A DNA stretch of 64,000 nucleotides from Climacteris rufus (taxonomy: Eukaryota > Chordata > Aves > Passeriformes > Climacteridae): NCBI GenBank assembly GCA_013398175.1, contig VZRZ01004219.1:105948-169947 (forward strand). The letters are read 5' to 3'. Made by a program: the position numbers and the translations under genes. This document shows, piece after piece, positions 12,959 through 26,200 of this stretch (position 1 is the stretch's first letter; each line of letters starts with the position of its first letter). The notes beneath the pieces are model-generated. The model saw only the letters and a program-made list of their open reading frames with translations. It did no database searches and had not been told where the DNA came from.

Positions 12959-15322
12959 CTGGAAAAAGGAATCATAACATCACAACATGTTTACTCTGTG
13001 CATTGTCCTATAAAATCTGTGAACGTGTGAAGACCATGAGTCATTTATTTTAGCTCATTATTATGCAGAGTTTCTAACATATTTTGGTTTGTAGACATGA
13101 AGAAAAACTTCTGACACATCTGAAAACTTTTGCAAGAAAAGCAAAGCATATCACCATGTTCAAAACCTCACAAAGAATGAATGTGTCTGTATGACACTGC
13201 TTTGACACTTGGAGTATTCTTACTTTAAACAAAATCATTCCCACTCTGTACAAATATAAAATCACAACTGTTTAAAGAACACAATAGATCAAGCCTTGGA
13301 TTTCAGCTCAGATGTGCCCACATTTATGCGGATGTACACAGGGATGTTCAAGTGGAGCAACAACCAGCTGTGCTGCAGGCCAGAGCCAGTGAGTGGGTGA
13401 TGATGATGGTGAGGAGGAATTTGCAGGCCAAGCCCACACAGATGGGGGGAGTGGAAGTGAAGCAGGATCTGCCTGTTTAGCCCTGCGCAGGAGCAGAACT
13501 TTCCCAGAAAAGTGAGATTTCTTCTCTTCTTCCTTGCTACCCTTTCCTGACAGTTCCGTAATTTCCTGTTAAACTTAGTAGGCAGCTCATTCTGCCCTTC
13601 TTGGAATCCTCAGTATAAAATGATAGTTCCCAGGAACAGTGCAGGGGATCCCAACAGTTGATTCTGACAGAAAAAGCTGCACTGCCTGTAACAATACTAG
13701 AAATGCACAGGAGAAAGAGAAAAGATACAAGGAACTCTGCCCCTTGCAACCAAGAATCTTTTTCTGTTTGTACTCCTAAAACACTGCACTGAGAACAGAG
13801 GTGGTAAAACAAACATGGCCACAGGCCTGCTCTTCTCCACAAAAACGCCTAAAGAGAACAGGGGATGGATGACAACTGCTGTGCTCTCTAAAAAGTGGTT
13901 TTTCTGGATAACCAGAATTTGTTCCCAGGAAGTATCTTAGAAGATTCTGGCTGAGTCAGCAAGATTTCCTTCAGGAGCTTCCATTGCAATGAGACCCTTC
14001 TTCACCCCCTCCAGTGCAGGCTATGGCTTAATAGCCACAATCTGGCCCTTTATATGCATTACAAAAGTCTATATTCACACCCAAGTCTCTCCTTATTTGC
14101 TATGAAAGAACTAAGCAGCTTGAGAAAAGGACTGCTGTTCTGTTTAATCCTTCCAATGAAATAGATTTGGGGGGGGTGAGGGGCAAAGCCTGTAAAAATG
14201 TACATGTCTTATCAAGAAAAGCCCATGCTCATAGCAGCTTTCTTGTGTAAAAAACTTTCACTTTAGCAATCATGAGGAGCATGTAGGACAGCAGAATAAC
14301 ATCCTGAAAACATTTTCCTTGATTAGAGACACTTTTAAATCTTCAAGGCTAAATACACAGCACCAATAAAAACTCCTAGAGCAATATTCTGAACAAATTA
14401 CTCAAAACATCAAGAACACATCAGTCAAATAATACTAAAAATGTACAAAATCCTTTAGGAAAAGATAATTTCCTGATGTTCGTATTAGGAAAATCTAAGT
14501 GGGAAACATGCTGACTGCACTCAGTGATTACACTTTTGCTGTGGATTGTTGATCTCTGTCCTGCTTTACCTCTATAAACAAGATGTCTTGGACTCATGTC
14601 AACTCCAGGTAGGAAGAGAACAGCTGGAATCTACCACAGGTGTTGGAAAAGTGAATTTAGCTTTGAAACAAAAGAGGCAAGTACTTCTAACACAAAGTGA
14701 TCCTAAACCAATCATGCTTCTGTTCTTCAGAGGATAGTGTTTAAATTAAACCGGATTGTTCAAGGTTTCACAAGTATGATCTTCATGTTTCATGTTCCTG
14801 GCAAGCAGAATGACAAGTGGGTTCCAAGAGTGCATACACAGACAAGTGCTTGGATTGCAGTGCATGAATGTGCAAGTGAGTATGTGCAGACAGAGCAGCC
14901 AGGCCACTTTCTCTTGTAACAATGATTCAGAACTGTTCTGCTGTTACCCCAGACTAGGAGAAAAGCATCAGATATTTTCAGAAGACAGTGTGGTACTGTG
15001 CAACCTGTAGACTTCTGACATTCCCTGAAGGCTGGGACATAGCTATCAGCTGAATGTTAAAAAACCAAGAAGAAGGTGTTATTCTTCATCACATGAAAAA
15101 CCTGAACCCTCCAAGTTTTTCATAATACAAGTCTTGTTAATATCTGAACATCTCTTCAGGAACTTGTAAAGCTCTTCGTCTCCTTTCACTTGACACTGTA
15201 ATTTTAAGTCAGAAAACAGGTGGCAGCAAGCAGCTCTCTGAGAACTGGTGTCGTTCTTGAAGAAAAGACATACAACAAAGACAGCTGAGCTAGAAGGGGT
15301 CAGTGCTGGGAGCTCTACCGAC
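12959..15322 (-). other. RFX4 intron (2364 bp)
   Basis: No exon was recognised. There is a G-run at about 14169-14178 and slightly GC-richer sequence at 13300-13500. The minus-strand frame at 13537-13842 is Cys/Trp/Leu rich with no recognisable domain. Confidence 0.85.
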
Positions 15323-15486
15323 CTGTCAGGTAAGGCTTGTAGTACTGTTGGCATCAAAACTCCAGAAATTGCCTTGTACAGAATCGAATCACAAACTCCC
15401 ACTATATTCACTACGGTTGAAGAGCCCAACACCGGCAGCATATGAGGAGGCATCCCTTGCCAAAAGTGCAGAAGAAAACTTTGAAC
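15323..15486 (-). CDS. RFX4: RFX4 coding exon, B/C domain
   Basis: This 164-nt exon encodes 54 residues beginning VQSFLLHFWQGMPPHMLPVL and ending TVLQALPD, plus two bases of a serine codon. HFWQGMP and CDSILYK are diagnostic of the RFX B/C region, a helical extension involved in protein-protein contacts. The acceptor is attgcag|GTTCA and the donor CTGACAG|gtcggt, which is weaker than the other donors (gtcggt versus gtragt). The frame remains open some distance past the donor, so retention of the start of the intron would add unrelated residues before a stop. Confidence 0.97.
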
Positions 15487-17323
15487 CTGCAATCACAAGC
15501 AGAAGCAGGGATGTTAAACTTACAATAATCAAAGGCCACAAATACCATTCTCTTTAAATGATCCTGCTTGCAGAATATTCATGGTAGCCCCAGAGCTGGG
15601 CTGACGGTGTGCAACACAGGCAAGGCATATTCTTTAACTAAACAGGCTCATACTGTAATGCAGCACACAATGGGAAAATCAGCCAAAGCGTGAGGAGACA
15701 CTCTGAACTGCTGACAGAGAGTCTTTGTGGTACTGCACTAGAGACACCCATGGGAATCACCGTATTTTTACCTTCCATCAGTGGCTAGTGAGTCAAGCTC
15801 TTTGGCTTCTACATGTCAAGCCTTTTTCTCTCTCTTTGCACTTTGTCCCTGTATACAAAGGAATGCAGTCTAGGGCTTGGTGGAGGGAGGGAGATGAGGA
15901 TAGCACATGGCTTACAGGGGTCAATAGATAACTTTCTGTCTTCATTTTGGAAAGAAGCATTACACTTTTAGATTCCTTCTTTCCTTCATTATGAAGGAAA
16001 GAGGAGAAAAAACAGAGAAACATGAAAAAAACAGAGAAAGACAAAAAAAAAAAGAAAATAGGGAAAGATTTCAGACACAGAAAAATACACCTCTGAAAAT
16101 TTTAATTTATGAAATAAAGGTGTTATTCAGAGAATGATATGGTCAGTTTAACAGGGGTCAGAACACCAGCATTCACCTTCTGCACACAATCTGTAGTGAA
16201 GTAAGCAAACACAACAGGTGCAATAAAGAATATTTGCCACTTATATATTGTTGCTGCTCAACCTTTTCCCTACCACTGCTCCTGATAAACAGATTTTCTA
16301 ATACAATATAGCATTCTGCTCTTAAGAAATTATTCTGAGATTCACCCAGCTAAATTTCCGGAATGGGCAATATATTTTTTTTCACATGGAAACTTCTAGA
16401 CTGAGTACAATTGTGCAAAAGCAGCTTTAAACAAGAAAAGTGTGAGAATTAAACAGGGAGAGGGAAAAAAACCAAGGGAATTTCTTCCCATTGTTCAGAA
16501 GACACAGCCAGAAGAACCATATCCTTTGATTTTTTTTTTCCCAGGACCCAAATGTCATACTTGAATCAGGTCCTCAGCGTCTCTGCAGTCAGATTTATTC
16601 TCCTGGATAAGAAGCCTTCTTTCCATGTAATATAAATCTGTTTGCATTCCAGCAATATTTTATTTTTCAGCTCTAACTATAAAGCTGTCTGCATGCACTG
16701 CCAGAAAACCCTCAGATTCAGTCAGATATGCAACAGGTACAAGCCTCATCCATCTCTAATAGATGGTATTTGCTGCTGAGCAGTGTGTGTGTGTTCTTTG
16801 CTGCACCACAGTACAACTGAGCAACTGGAGGCTTCAGCTATGGCTTTCTGGGATACCTGGGAGGCTGTAATCCCCCACCACTCTGCATCACAGTTAACAG
16901 ACCAGCAGAGCCCACCCTTCTGGCTGTGGCACCTGCCCTGGCTCTGTGCTGAACACTCAGGAATTCCTTCAGACAGCTCAGTCCCAACAAAAAGTTTCAA
17001 AAAGTCATGGTGGACACACTTCTGGAGTTGTAAGAACTAGATTGTCCAACATGTTGTAAGGGGATATTGCTACCTTAATCCTGTTGGAGAACAGAGAACA
17101 AAAACATTCTCACAGCTTTTGTTTCTCTCACTCTCACAGTGTTATTGGAGATTCAGTGCTATCAGTCACATATTATACAGTCAAGTACAGCTATTGTTCC
17201 TTGCTCCTGAAAAGAATCAACCACCACAAAACCATAAGTCTGTAACACAACATACAAAAGAAGGTCTCAGATCCATTAATACCTTACGTATCGTTAAGCT
17301 ACAACTGTCATTTCTAACCATAC
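15487..17323 (-). other. RFX4 intron (1837 bp)
   Basis: AT-rich intron. It contains a perfect 11-bp inverted repeat at 15978-16002 with a 3-base loop. No exon or interspersed repeat was recognised. Confidence 0.85.
15978..16002. repeat. Short perfect inverted repeat (11-bp arms, 3-base loop)
   Basis: The arm TCTTTCCTTCA is followed by TTA and then TGAAGGAAAGA. It could form a small hairpin in the intron RNA. It is probably incidental. Confidence 0.6.
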
Positions 17324-17401
17324 CTCATCAAAGTTTGCTCTTATTACAGTGTCCAGTATCCTCTGACAGTGAGTCCTATACATCATAATAAAGGTAGAAA
17401 C
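17324..17401 (-). CDS. RFX4: RFX4 coding exon, B domain
   Basis: This 78-nt exon is symmetric (phase 0 at both ends) and encodes 26 residues, VSTFIMMYRTHCQRILDTVI followed by RANFDE. It is part of the helical B region after the DNA-binding domain. The acceptor is cttttccag|GTTTC and the donor GATGAG|gtatgg. Because its length is a multiple of three with phase-0 ends, skipping it would remove 26 residues without a frameshift. The preceding intron, 846 bp, is the shortest in the window. Confidence 0.97.
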
Positions 17402-18247
17402 CTGGAAAAGATTGAGGAAGGCACACAAAACATCATTCCACTTTAAGAAATCTGCATTTAAAGTATCAGAATACAGAACACATAAAAGGCAAGTTTTTTC
17501 TTATTTTACCTATGTGCTACTGCAAAAAATGAAATCAGTTTAAGTCTAGTTAGATTAGCTGTAAAATGAGTTTTCTTCTTAAAAATAAATTCTCCCTTTG
17601 AATTCATGGATTTTCCTGTCAATGGGGATTCTTCAAATGTAAGAGGAGCAAAAAGCCTCAGCAAGATCAAAGACGAGAATGTGGCCCTAATTAGGACATA
17701 AAGAACTATAAAACCCTATTCTTTTGTCCACTTTACATTGATACTACACACGTGAATAGAACCAGAAACCTAGCAAGCTCAGCCAAGAGAAGCCAGAGCA
17801 TTTTTGTCATATATGCAGATAGGATTCTCTGAATTTCTACCCTAGAAGGGTAAGAAATTCAGTAAGTCCCTCTCTGCTCAAGAAAGCATCAGAACTGTTT
17901 TTCAGTTTGCCATCAAGTGCGTTCACAGATAAAAGAGCTGTAACATATTTTAAAAGTTGCCCTCAAAATTCATCTCATTTTAAAAGTTGCCCTGCTGTAG
18001 GTAATGTAACATCGAAAAAAGTGTGCATAGACTTTAGAAGTATTGCACAGCTGATAGTGTCCATTGCCTATTTTAAGGGAAGATATTTCTTCTTATTAGA
18101 TGAGGTAATTCAGTCCCCCATAAATCAAATCCAAGCATTATTAAACTTATTCTAATTTAAAGTCTTTATATATTAGACAAAGCTTTCATCCAGAGCAGAG
18201 GGACAAAAAAACCAAGTCAAGCTGAGAAAAGATTTCCAAAGTGTTAC
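17402..18247 (-). other. RFX4 intron (846 bp)
   Basis: This is the shortest intron in the window. It contains a partial 30-bp direct duplication: the 17-mer ATTTTAAAAGTTGCCCT occurs at 17947-17963 and again at 17977-17993. No other feature was seen. Confidence 0.88.
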
Positions 18248-18461
18248 CTTCTCCTCTGGCAGACTGGCTGGCAGATTTAGATCTTTGACATTTGGAAACT
18301 CTGGCAGCAATGTTCCCAGTTTGGATCGTGGTGAATACGCCACTGTCTGTTTGGTTACTTCTTTTTTTCCTGTTTCGTTGACCCAGGCTGCTCCTTTTTT
18401 AGAATACATCACATCATAATACTGGGAGTTTTCTTTCACTGCAATTCCATAATAATGGTAC
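18248..18461 (-). CDS. RFX4: RFX4 coding exon, end of DNA-binding domain and start of B domain
   Basis: At 214 nt this is the largest exon here. It finishes the lysine codon and encodes YHYYGIAVKENSQYYDVMYS onward to LPASLPEEK. The YHYYGI motif closes the winged-helix domain. The KLGTLLPEFPNVKDL stretch opens the conserved B region shared by RFX proteins. Compared with the human protein as remembered, three serines are replaced (KES to KEN, WVS to WVN, EVS to EVT). The acceptor is tatgtatcag|GTACC and the donor GAGAAG|gtaacac. In mammals a testis isoform starts at a separate first exon spliced directly onto this exon; I could not find a homologous exon in this window. Confidence 0.98.
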
Positions 18462-21400
18462 CTGATACATAGAGATGTGTAATTTATAAAGCGGATTGTT
18501 TGAAATTTAAATATATATATATATATGGAGGCAAAATAAACTGATAATGCAAAATATTTTGACAGCAAAACTCACTGGGCAATTGTTTATATATCATTAT
18601 CAAGCATTGATTCAGTAGCAGATTATTGTGGTAATATATTGAGCTTACAATTTTCATTCCTTGCAGTAAGTAAGTAAGCTGACTCTGTTGTAGGGCAGGA
18701 AGATAATGTACTTCCATTTTTAAACTTCTTAGTAAAAAAAAAAAGGCATCCTAAAGCCACTTGCTGGCAGAGCTCTGCTGTGCAGCTGCTCCTTTAGTTC
18801 ATCCATAAGCAGAGGTAAAGATCCTCTGGACTGGCCCTTCTGTTGTTATTTCAGCTCCCTGATTCTCAGGCTGTTGAGGGCTGGTTTGGTCCCTGAAAAG
18901 CGTGAGTCTTTATTGCAAATTATTTGCAAATGTTTCAAAAATTGACAACACTTTAACGAAAAGAGAGGGGAAAAGGTTTATGCTGGAAAGCAGTGAATGG
19001 TAGGAAATGTACAGTTCAAATTATTTGCTTCATACCCTAGAATCAGCACTGGGCTTTGATCAGTGAGGGATATTACACAGCACTAACTCTGACTGTGCAG
19101 ATCACACTGGGAATTACACAGTGTGCCTGTGCTACAAAAATAGACTAGTGGCCTTATGGCAAAAGTTTGTGCTGCATCCCAGCTTTATTATAGGTACTGA
19201 TGGAAGCACTCATTAAAAAGTAAAACCCTTGCAGCAAAGGTTATCTTAGTCCTTCCATAATTTTCTAACTTTAATTTCAGTTTCTCAGCCATAGGCATCC
19301 AACCCATCAGCTAAATTTGCAATGATTACAAAAGGCATCACAAGATTGTATTGCTGCTATCCTTTTGCTTCAGCCCAACATCTACACAGAATTTTCAATG
19401 ATCCTCCACTTCCCTCCTTGTAGCCTACCAAAAGCCTATCAGATCATGATGAGACACTTTTGGATTCCATTGTGGTGGCACGAGAAGTTACCATGTCTGG
19501 ATGCCTGCTGTACTTCTCAGTTACTATTCCAGAGTGCTGCCACCAGTTCTGCTCACTTGAATAGACATGAGTTTGCTTTAGGCAAAATCAGCTGGTTCTG
19601 CAAAGGTTGTTAATGAAATTAATTAAAGAGTAGCACTTGAGTGGTGGTAGTTTTAACTAACTCAGGTGACTTTTTTTCCTTTTTCCACTCAGTCCTTCAC
19701 CCACTGATCAGTGCAGGTAATAATCCCCAGCAGAAAATGGTGGCAAGGAGCTGGAAGCCCAATCTTGTCTATCAGGAGAGGTGGGCTGAGAGGAGGCCTG
19801 GAGAGTTGTAGCAAACTTCTAGTACATGGTTCCCTTGCCATACCCACTGAAGACATTCCCTATTTTCTATTAAAAATAAAAGCTATCTTGAACTCAACTT
19901 CGAATAATCCAAGTGCAATTTATTCAAATATTAAACTGACATGGTATGAATGGGTTTTCCTAGCTTCAATACCTTAGAAAGCCACACTTTTGGCTCCAAA
20001 TCTGCCCATCAGAGTATAGGCCAAAACATGCATTCTACACGAGAAAGCAGGGCCCAGACTGTTCATAACCTGTTACAGATAACAAATGGCAAGTTTGTGC
20101 TGGGGCTGCAACACCAGCTGTAGAGGTTTGGCTTTTTAGCTTAAACAGTAGCACCTCCAGCTCACAGTTGCAGTCCCCAGTTTGGTCCCTGGCAGCTGCC
20201 GTGTGAGCCATAAAACTCACATGTGGCCTGTGTGCTACATCTGGGGTGGGGGAAACCAAAAGGAAATGTTAAGGGAGATAGCACCACAAAGTGCTTAGGG
20301 AAGGGCAGTAAGAGGGAAAAAGAGCAAGCAGGGCTGAAAGGCTTGTAAAATTTAAACAGGGGTCAGTCTCATATCAAGTTTTGTCTTAAAGCCATGAAGG
20401 AAAAAGAAAAAAAAAGGCCTGGAAAATGTAGAATTTCACTGTACACTATTTAATTCCTGGTATATTGCGTTTGGCAGCAAACTACATAAAAGAGTTTTCT
20501 GTGTAGTTTCAAAATCATATAGGCAGCAATAGCCAAATAAACTCCAAAATTTTTCTAGACAGCTTCTTCCTTCAGTAATTGTACCATCCCAAATGGCAAA
20601 ACTCACTGGGGTAGTTTATATAGATTCTTTTCCAATCACTTTTTTGTATTTCAATCAGAAAAAAAATTCAGTACACAGGGCTTTAAAGTTTGACATGTAC
20701 AAGAATAACATGCAGACAACGTCATTTTTGTGTTAAACAGTGGAATACTTTTTACCCCCATGGATCTGTTATTTGCAGCACCCCTTTAACAAAAGAAGAG
20801 AAACACCCTTCAAATCACAAAACTTCCACTGGTTTCACTCACAACTTGTGTACCAAATTGAAGACTTTCAGACCACAGTACAGAAAGAAATTGGCTTTTA
20901 TGTTTAGCTGCCTTCTCACAGCTCACCTGTGGTGGAACTGTTTTTAACCTCAGCGCACTAGAGAACAGCTGCATGCTTACATCAATAAACAAGCTGCAAA
21001 AAAGAAAGCTCACAGCTGAGGACCAAGAGTATAGCACCAGTGCAGATCTGAACTTTGTAATGTAACAAGGCAGCCATGCTATAAAAAGACTGAAGGCAGA
21101 ACAGTGTGAAGTCAGACAATCTTAACCACTTCTATGGCTGAATTTCCTTTGGCAGTATCAGGGAAGTGGAATGAAAATAATACTGGCAGCAATCAGTCAG
21201 CACAGTTGGTGATAAAGGGGGTGAAGTGTTAATGTCTAAAGTAATTTCTTTATGTAACACTTAATTGGAAAGCAATCAGATGTTTCTGAAAACAAAACCA
21301 GAGCTCAGTTACAGCTGTGCTGGGTCTACCAAGGAGTGTATTTATCCTAAAGTACAGCATGCACATAGTGTCTGTATGCATGTGACAGAAATGCCCTGTT

Positions 21401-23149
21401 TGCTAGATAGGGAGCAGAACCATTGCACAAGTGGCATGAAAAGAGTATGTGACCTGAAAGCTGCTCTGACAGGCAGGCGTGTTAGGTAGAAATTGTGCAA
21501 GAAATATTTAAGTCTCATTGACTTTTAGCCTCACTGAGAGTAAAGAGACAGATTTTGGACACCTCTAGTCAGCAGATCAAGAGTGTCTTGCCCTCTGAGA
21601 GACTCCTGGAGCTGCAGGAAGAACTCTGGTTTTGAAATAAAGCAGTGCTCGCTCCTTTCATTAAATGGGAAGCCAGGTACCAAAGTTGCAGGCAATGTCA
21701 GAAGGATTTGATGGCAAATAGCAGGTACTCATAAGAATGTGTCCACAAAGCAATCTGTGAACGCTGTCACTCTGTTCTTATGAACCTCCACAAAACTTAT
21801 ACCCAGTACCAAATCCTGGTTCTCTGATTATGGACCTATCGTGCTTTCCAATGGGTTGTTGGACTAGCCCAAAATCTCTGCCCAAGAGATTTCTGGTGGC
21901 TTTGATGTTAGGGTAACTCTGAACTTGCATTTGGGAAGGGATTTCAAATCTTCAGTTAGCTGCTTAAATATGTCCACTCTAGAAAAAGAAAGCTTATTTA
22001 TAAAAACTAAGAAAATACCAAGCTGGGGGAAAGGACATTTGGTCCCATCAAAGAAATACTGCTTGGCACGGACAGTTTATTAGAAGAGCACAGTAAATCT
22101 AACTTAATGGCATTTCTTTTAACAACTTTGTTTCTTTTTTCCTTAAAAGAACAAGCCATTCTAGCTTTAGTAGGAAAGTTCAATTCTATTGGCATATTTA
22201 TTTCTCAACATTGAGCAATATTGTGTTTATTTTATTGGCTTTATTTTGGAAGAGAAGCTTTACCAGCAAAATTTTGCAAACACACTGTCTACATTTTCAT
22301 TTCCCCCACCAGAGTTCTTCACTTGTGATCTATAGATACTACACTTTTGCTATTCTGTAGTATTCTGTGAGAGGTAGTCAAGAAAAGCAGTTTTTATTAT
22401 TTTAGGGGCCTTATGCTTGCCAGAAAAAGATTCAAAGCTCCAATGGAAAAATTTCATGGAGTCCACAAGCAGAGAAAAAGGATAAAAACATCACTGTATC
22501 CTCTTCATAAATTGGTAGAATCACATCTTATAAACAACTGGGAAAAGTCAAATACCCCAGGAAGTGTATTCTTAATTCTGAATCAGTTTCTCACTCTGGA
22601 ATTAGGGTTAACTGTTTTCAGGAAGTACCATATTTTGGCTAAGGCAATAAGCTAATTCTTTAATCACGTAAAGGTATGTTGGATTTCATTAGATGGGAAA
22701 CAAGGTGGTTAAATACAGGTCTGTGGACAATTGCAGTTTAGGCCAATGTATGTTCCCTCCGAAATTCTAGAGAGCAATTAGACACTTCTCCTCTAGCCTG
22801 AAACATGGTGGTAAACAGTTGTCATTTCCCAGTCTCCTACAGCAGCTCCATTAGTCCTGAGTGTGAATGTCCTGTAAGTCATGTAAAATGACTTGAAATG
22901 AAAAATAATAAAGGAACAATATGGAAAATATTGCTGATCAAATCAGTAGAAGGCCTCCATTAGACCACCTTTGCAGCATCACTGCTGAATCTGTAAGATA
23001 ATGTAAAGTCTACAATGGAACCGCCATCAAAGTTCGTGTTAAGTCCCCAACTGGACAAATTATTCCCTGTTCTCATATGATTCCATTCAGTAAAGCCAGA
23101 GCCAGATGAGGCCCTGTGTGAGATGATAATAGTTCCATACACTGCTTAC
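18462..23149 (-). other. RFX4 intron (4688 bp)
   Basis: In mammals a testis-specific first exon is spliced onto the exon at 18248-18461, so this intron was scanned on the minus strand for a start peptide of that type; none was found. There is a short AT dinucleotide run at 18511-18526. The remainder is unremarkable AT-rich sequence. Confidence 0.85.
18511..18526. repeat. (AT)8 dinucleotide run
   Basis: Eight AT units lie just upstream, in transcript direction, of the acceptor at 18462. It is short and probably polymorphic. Confidence 0.8.
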
Positions 23150-23211
23150 TTTGATTGGCCTCTGGTTCCAAGTCTTCTTGTTGTAAGTTGTGGAAACTGT
23201 TGTCTTATTAT
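23150..23211 (-). CDS. RFX4: RFX4 coding exon, winged-helix domain part 2 (recognition helix and wing)
   Basis: This 62-nt exon starts in phase 0 and encodes IIRQQFPQLTTRRLGTRGQS plus two bases of the following lysine. It carries the RFX signature TTRRLGTRG-SK, part of the DNA-contacting helix and wing that read the X-box half-site. The acceptor is tatttgcag|ATAATA and the donor TCAAA|gtaagc. The 11.8-kb intron before it is the largest in the window. Because it begins in phase 0, any alternative first exon ending in phase 0 could be joined to it. Confidence 0.98.
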
Positions 23212-26200
23212 CTGCAAATAAATAGAACTGATATTTAGGAAAAAAGGAAAAGCATATCTACTAATACTTAATTTAATGTAGACTTTTAACACAGAAAAGC
23301 AGAAAAATTGTACTTCAATGTCAATAAAATACATGGCAGGAGAAATCAGAATTAAAGATTTTGATTTTTTCCCATTACTAAAAGAGGAGAAAGAGACTTC
23401 AAACTTCCCTCTAATTCCATTAAATACCATTAATTTAAATACTTTCAGAAGCTACTGGAGTAGAACACATTTCCTTAAAAATCTGAGACTTGTTATAAAC
23501 TAAAGGGGATTGTAATAAGAATTGGCCTACTATTTATTAATGTCACTTTGCAGGATCAACAAAGTTCTCTACAAACCTTCACAACCTGCCATTAAACACT
23601 TCTTGTTCTAAAAGATGATTCTCTGAAAAGATTTTAGTGTTTGACAGGCATGCCATTTCTACCAAGAAAAACTCATTATGGCATTTTACCTTCTAATCAA
23701 TTTATCCTCTATAGAAAACAAGTGCATCTCAGAAACTGCAGCATATCATCAAGAATCCTGACTCTAGTCTGTCAGCAGACATTAAAAGAACATTGCTACT
23801 GTAAAACAAAACTTCTTCAGTGCCAGTTGCATTTAAGGAAATGAATCAATAAATGTTGCTTGTGCCTTCAGTAATCAGAGCCTCTATCAACCAGGCTAAT
23901 CCTGACAAAACAGCTTTACTGTAGCTGCTGGAAAGGAGATGCTCAGCACCTCACAGGATTGAACCAGATTCTCAACGGGGTCTGCAGTAGGAGGAAAATT
24001 TTTCAGCGAGGACAGTCGTGCAACAAAGACTGCAGTAAGCTTCGAAGGTTCACTTGCATAGAAATTTCTTTCTTTTAAATTTGTATTGCTAAATGCTTGC
24101 TTTTTGGGGGGGACACCAATTAATATTAAAGAAAAACAAGTATGCAAAATTGAATATAACTGTTCAACTAGGAAAAAAGTCAATTTAAATTGATCAAATA
24201 ATATGGATTTTTTTCCCCATTAGCCATTTTGCCACTGTGATAAATATTTAATCCTGATTGATGACTGAAAGCTTTGGAACATGCATTTGGATCAAAAGGT
24301 GCTATATAAATAAAGACATTACAATGTCACATATTTGACCATTTCTTCAGTACTTTTTTGGATTTTTAGCAAAGGTACAATCATCATCCGTTTGTATCAC
24401 ATAAAAATTGACCTGTGTTGGTTTCCAAGAGCTTTGCACAACGTGGCTGATGTCAAAAATGCAGCAAAGACTCCGAGTCGCTAGGTTGTTCAGCTTTAAT
24501 TTCTGGAGCAAAACTTCAGCAAACAGTAAAACACTTTTGTGGAGCTGTGAAAGTTCAGCCTAGCTGTTTGATAAATGAGCAGACAGGCAAGCAGCCCTTC
24601 TTTCTTTTTTTGTATGGATTCAATGAAGCCTGCCTAAAGAACACCACATGCTGTTCCAGCTACTGATCTAACATTCCGCAACATCTCAGCCTTCCAAATT
24701 CCCTTTAATTACACATTAATCCCACCCCTCTCTCTTTCATTTTCTGCAGACAGGGTTGGGGGCTCCACAAGGCTGTGGGAAAAAAGGCAGTGTTGAAGAA
24801 CTACTTTCTGAGGATGGTTTTTTTGGGCTAGGGGATTTTTTTAGGGTTGGTTGCATTGGTTTTTTGGTTTTTGCTTTTTTTGTGTGTCAGTTATCATTCA
24901 GAAAATACTATTCCTCTCCAAAAGTTGATTTTACAGCAATTAATGTTAGATATAGTTTTACTTATTTTTTTCTTTTGGAACAACATCAAACCATATTACT
25001 TTCAAGTCTTTCTAGTAGCAATGAAGTGTTACAATGCACACTGTAAATGCTACTTTATGAACCATATGCTGTGGGAGTTCCCAGGATTTAAATAAATCAG
25101 CCAATTTCCACATACCAGGGCAGAGGTGATCAGGAAAAGAGAATAATAATGAAGCAGTTGATCAGATGATCCCTTTTTCTTTTCTTTGTTTCTTTTTAAA
25201 TCCAGCACACTTTAAATGATACACCTTTCAGAATATGTCTAAAAAGTATGCATCATTTAAAATACTATTTCCAAATAATTTACAAAGCAAAAAAAAAAAG
25301 AGAATAATCTAGCAAGTCTTGGGAAAAAGAGTCAGGAGGTTTTTTTATCTAATTCTGCATATGTAAACTATGTATAACATGGTACACTCATATCTAGGTA
25401 CTTGTACATGTATGCATGGGTATTAGTGTTTGTGTTTGGAATAAAACAAGCCAAGTACTAAAAGAACACTCTGTTCACATAAATATTTATATTCAGCTGT
25501 GTTTATGCAAGTCTTTGTGCAATGATACTGGTAAAGACAGGAAGATTTCCCTGACAGGGGAGAGGAAGGCAGATCAGGCAGGACAAAGTGGAGTTTGCTG
25601 TGTGCTTTAACCACTGGTAAAAGCAGAGAGCTCAAAATGCTGATTTTTAAGTCACTATCAACCTGAAAAGTCACTGTATAAAATGAATCATCATTGCTTT
25701 AATGTTTATTAACATTTAAAGACCTACAGAATAAAAGAGTCAATTTTACAATCATGTGGGGAGGGAAGGGGCATCTCATTTTCAGACATGAAAATTCAGT
25801 TGAAAACCAATGTGGATTATTTGCCTTTCATCACTGCAGTGAGGTTGCAAAAGCAAATGAATCAAGACCAGACCACGCAGTTTGATTTGCTTTCTGAATG
25901 GAGCCCAGTCCTGTTCTCACAGCAGTTCTGGCTTCTCAACAGAAACAGTGGTGAAAAGATCCCACAGGTGGTATCCAAGGGAATTTTGGAGTGAATGGAT
26001 CTTTTACCATTGTCCTTCAGTGGAGCTAAGATTTCATCTCACACTTCCCCAAAGTTACTGCAATTCCAGCTGCCCTGTAAGATCTGCTGAGCAAAAAGGT
26101 ACAGGTTTTATCTTTTCCAAGCAAAATGCCACCTAAGTTACTGCTGTAACAGTGTTGACTGTTAGGCATTATTTTAGGCTACCTGGCTTTTTGGTTTTGA

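Noticed and set aside
15303..15557. Plus-strand frames over the 15.3-15.5 kb region
   Set aside because: They are antisense shadows of the RFX4 exon at 15323-15486.
22960..23142. 60-codon frame directly after the donor of the 23150-23211 exon
   Set aside because: It is in a different frame from the exon, which meets a stop (AAG TAA) at once on read-through, and it has no own start context.
18462..23149. Avian counterpart of the mammalian testis-specific RFX4 first exon
   Set aside because: No sequence resembling the remembered start peptide was found in this intron.
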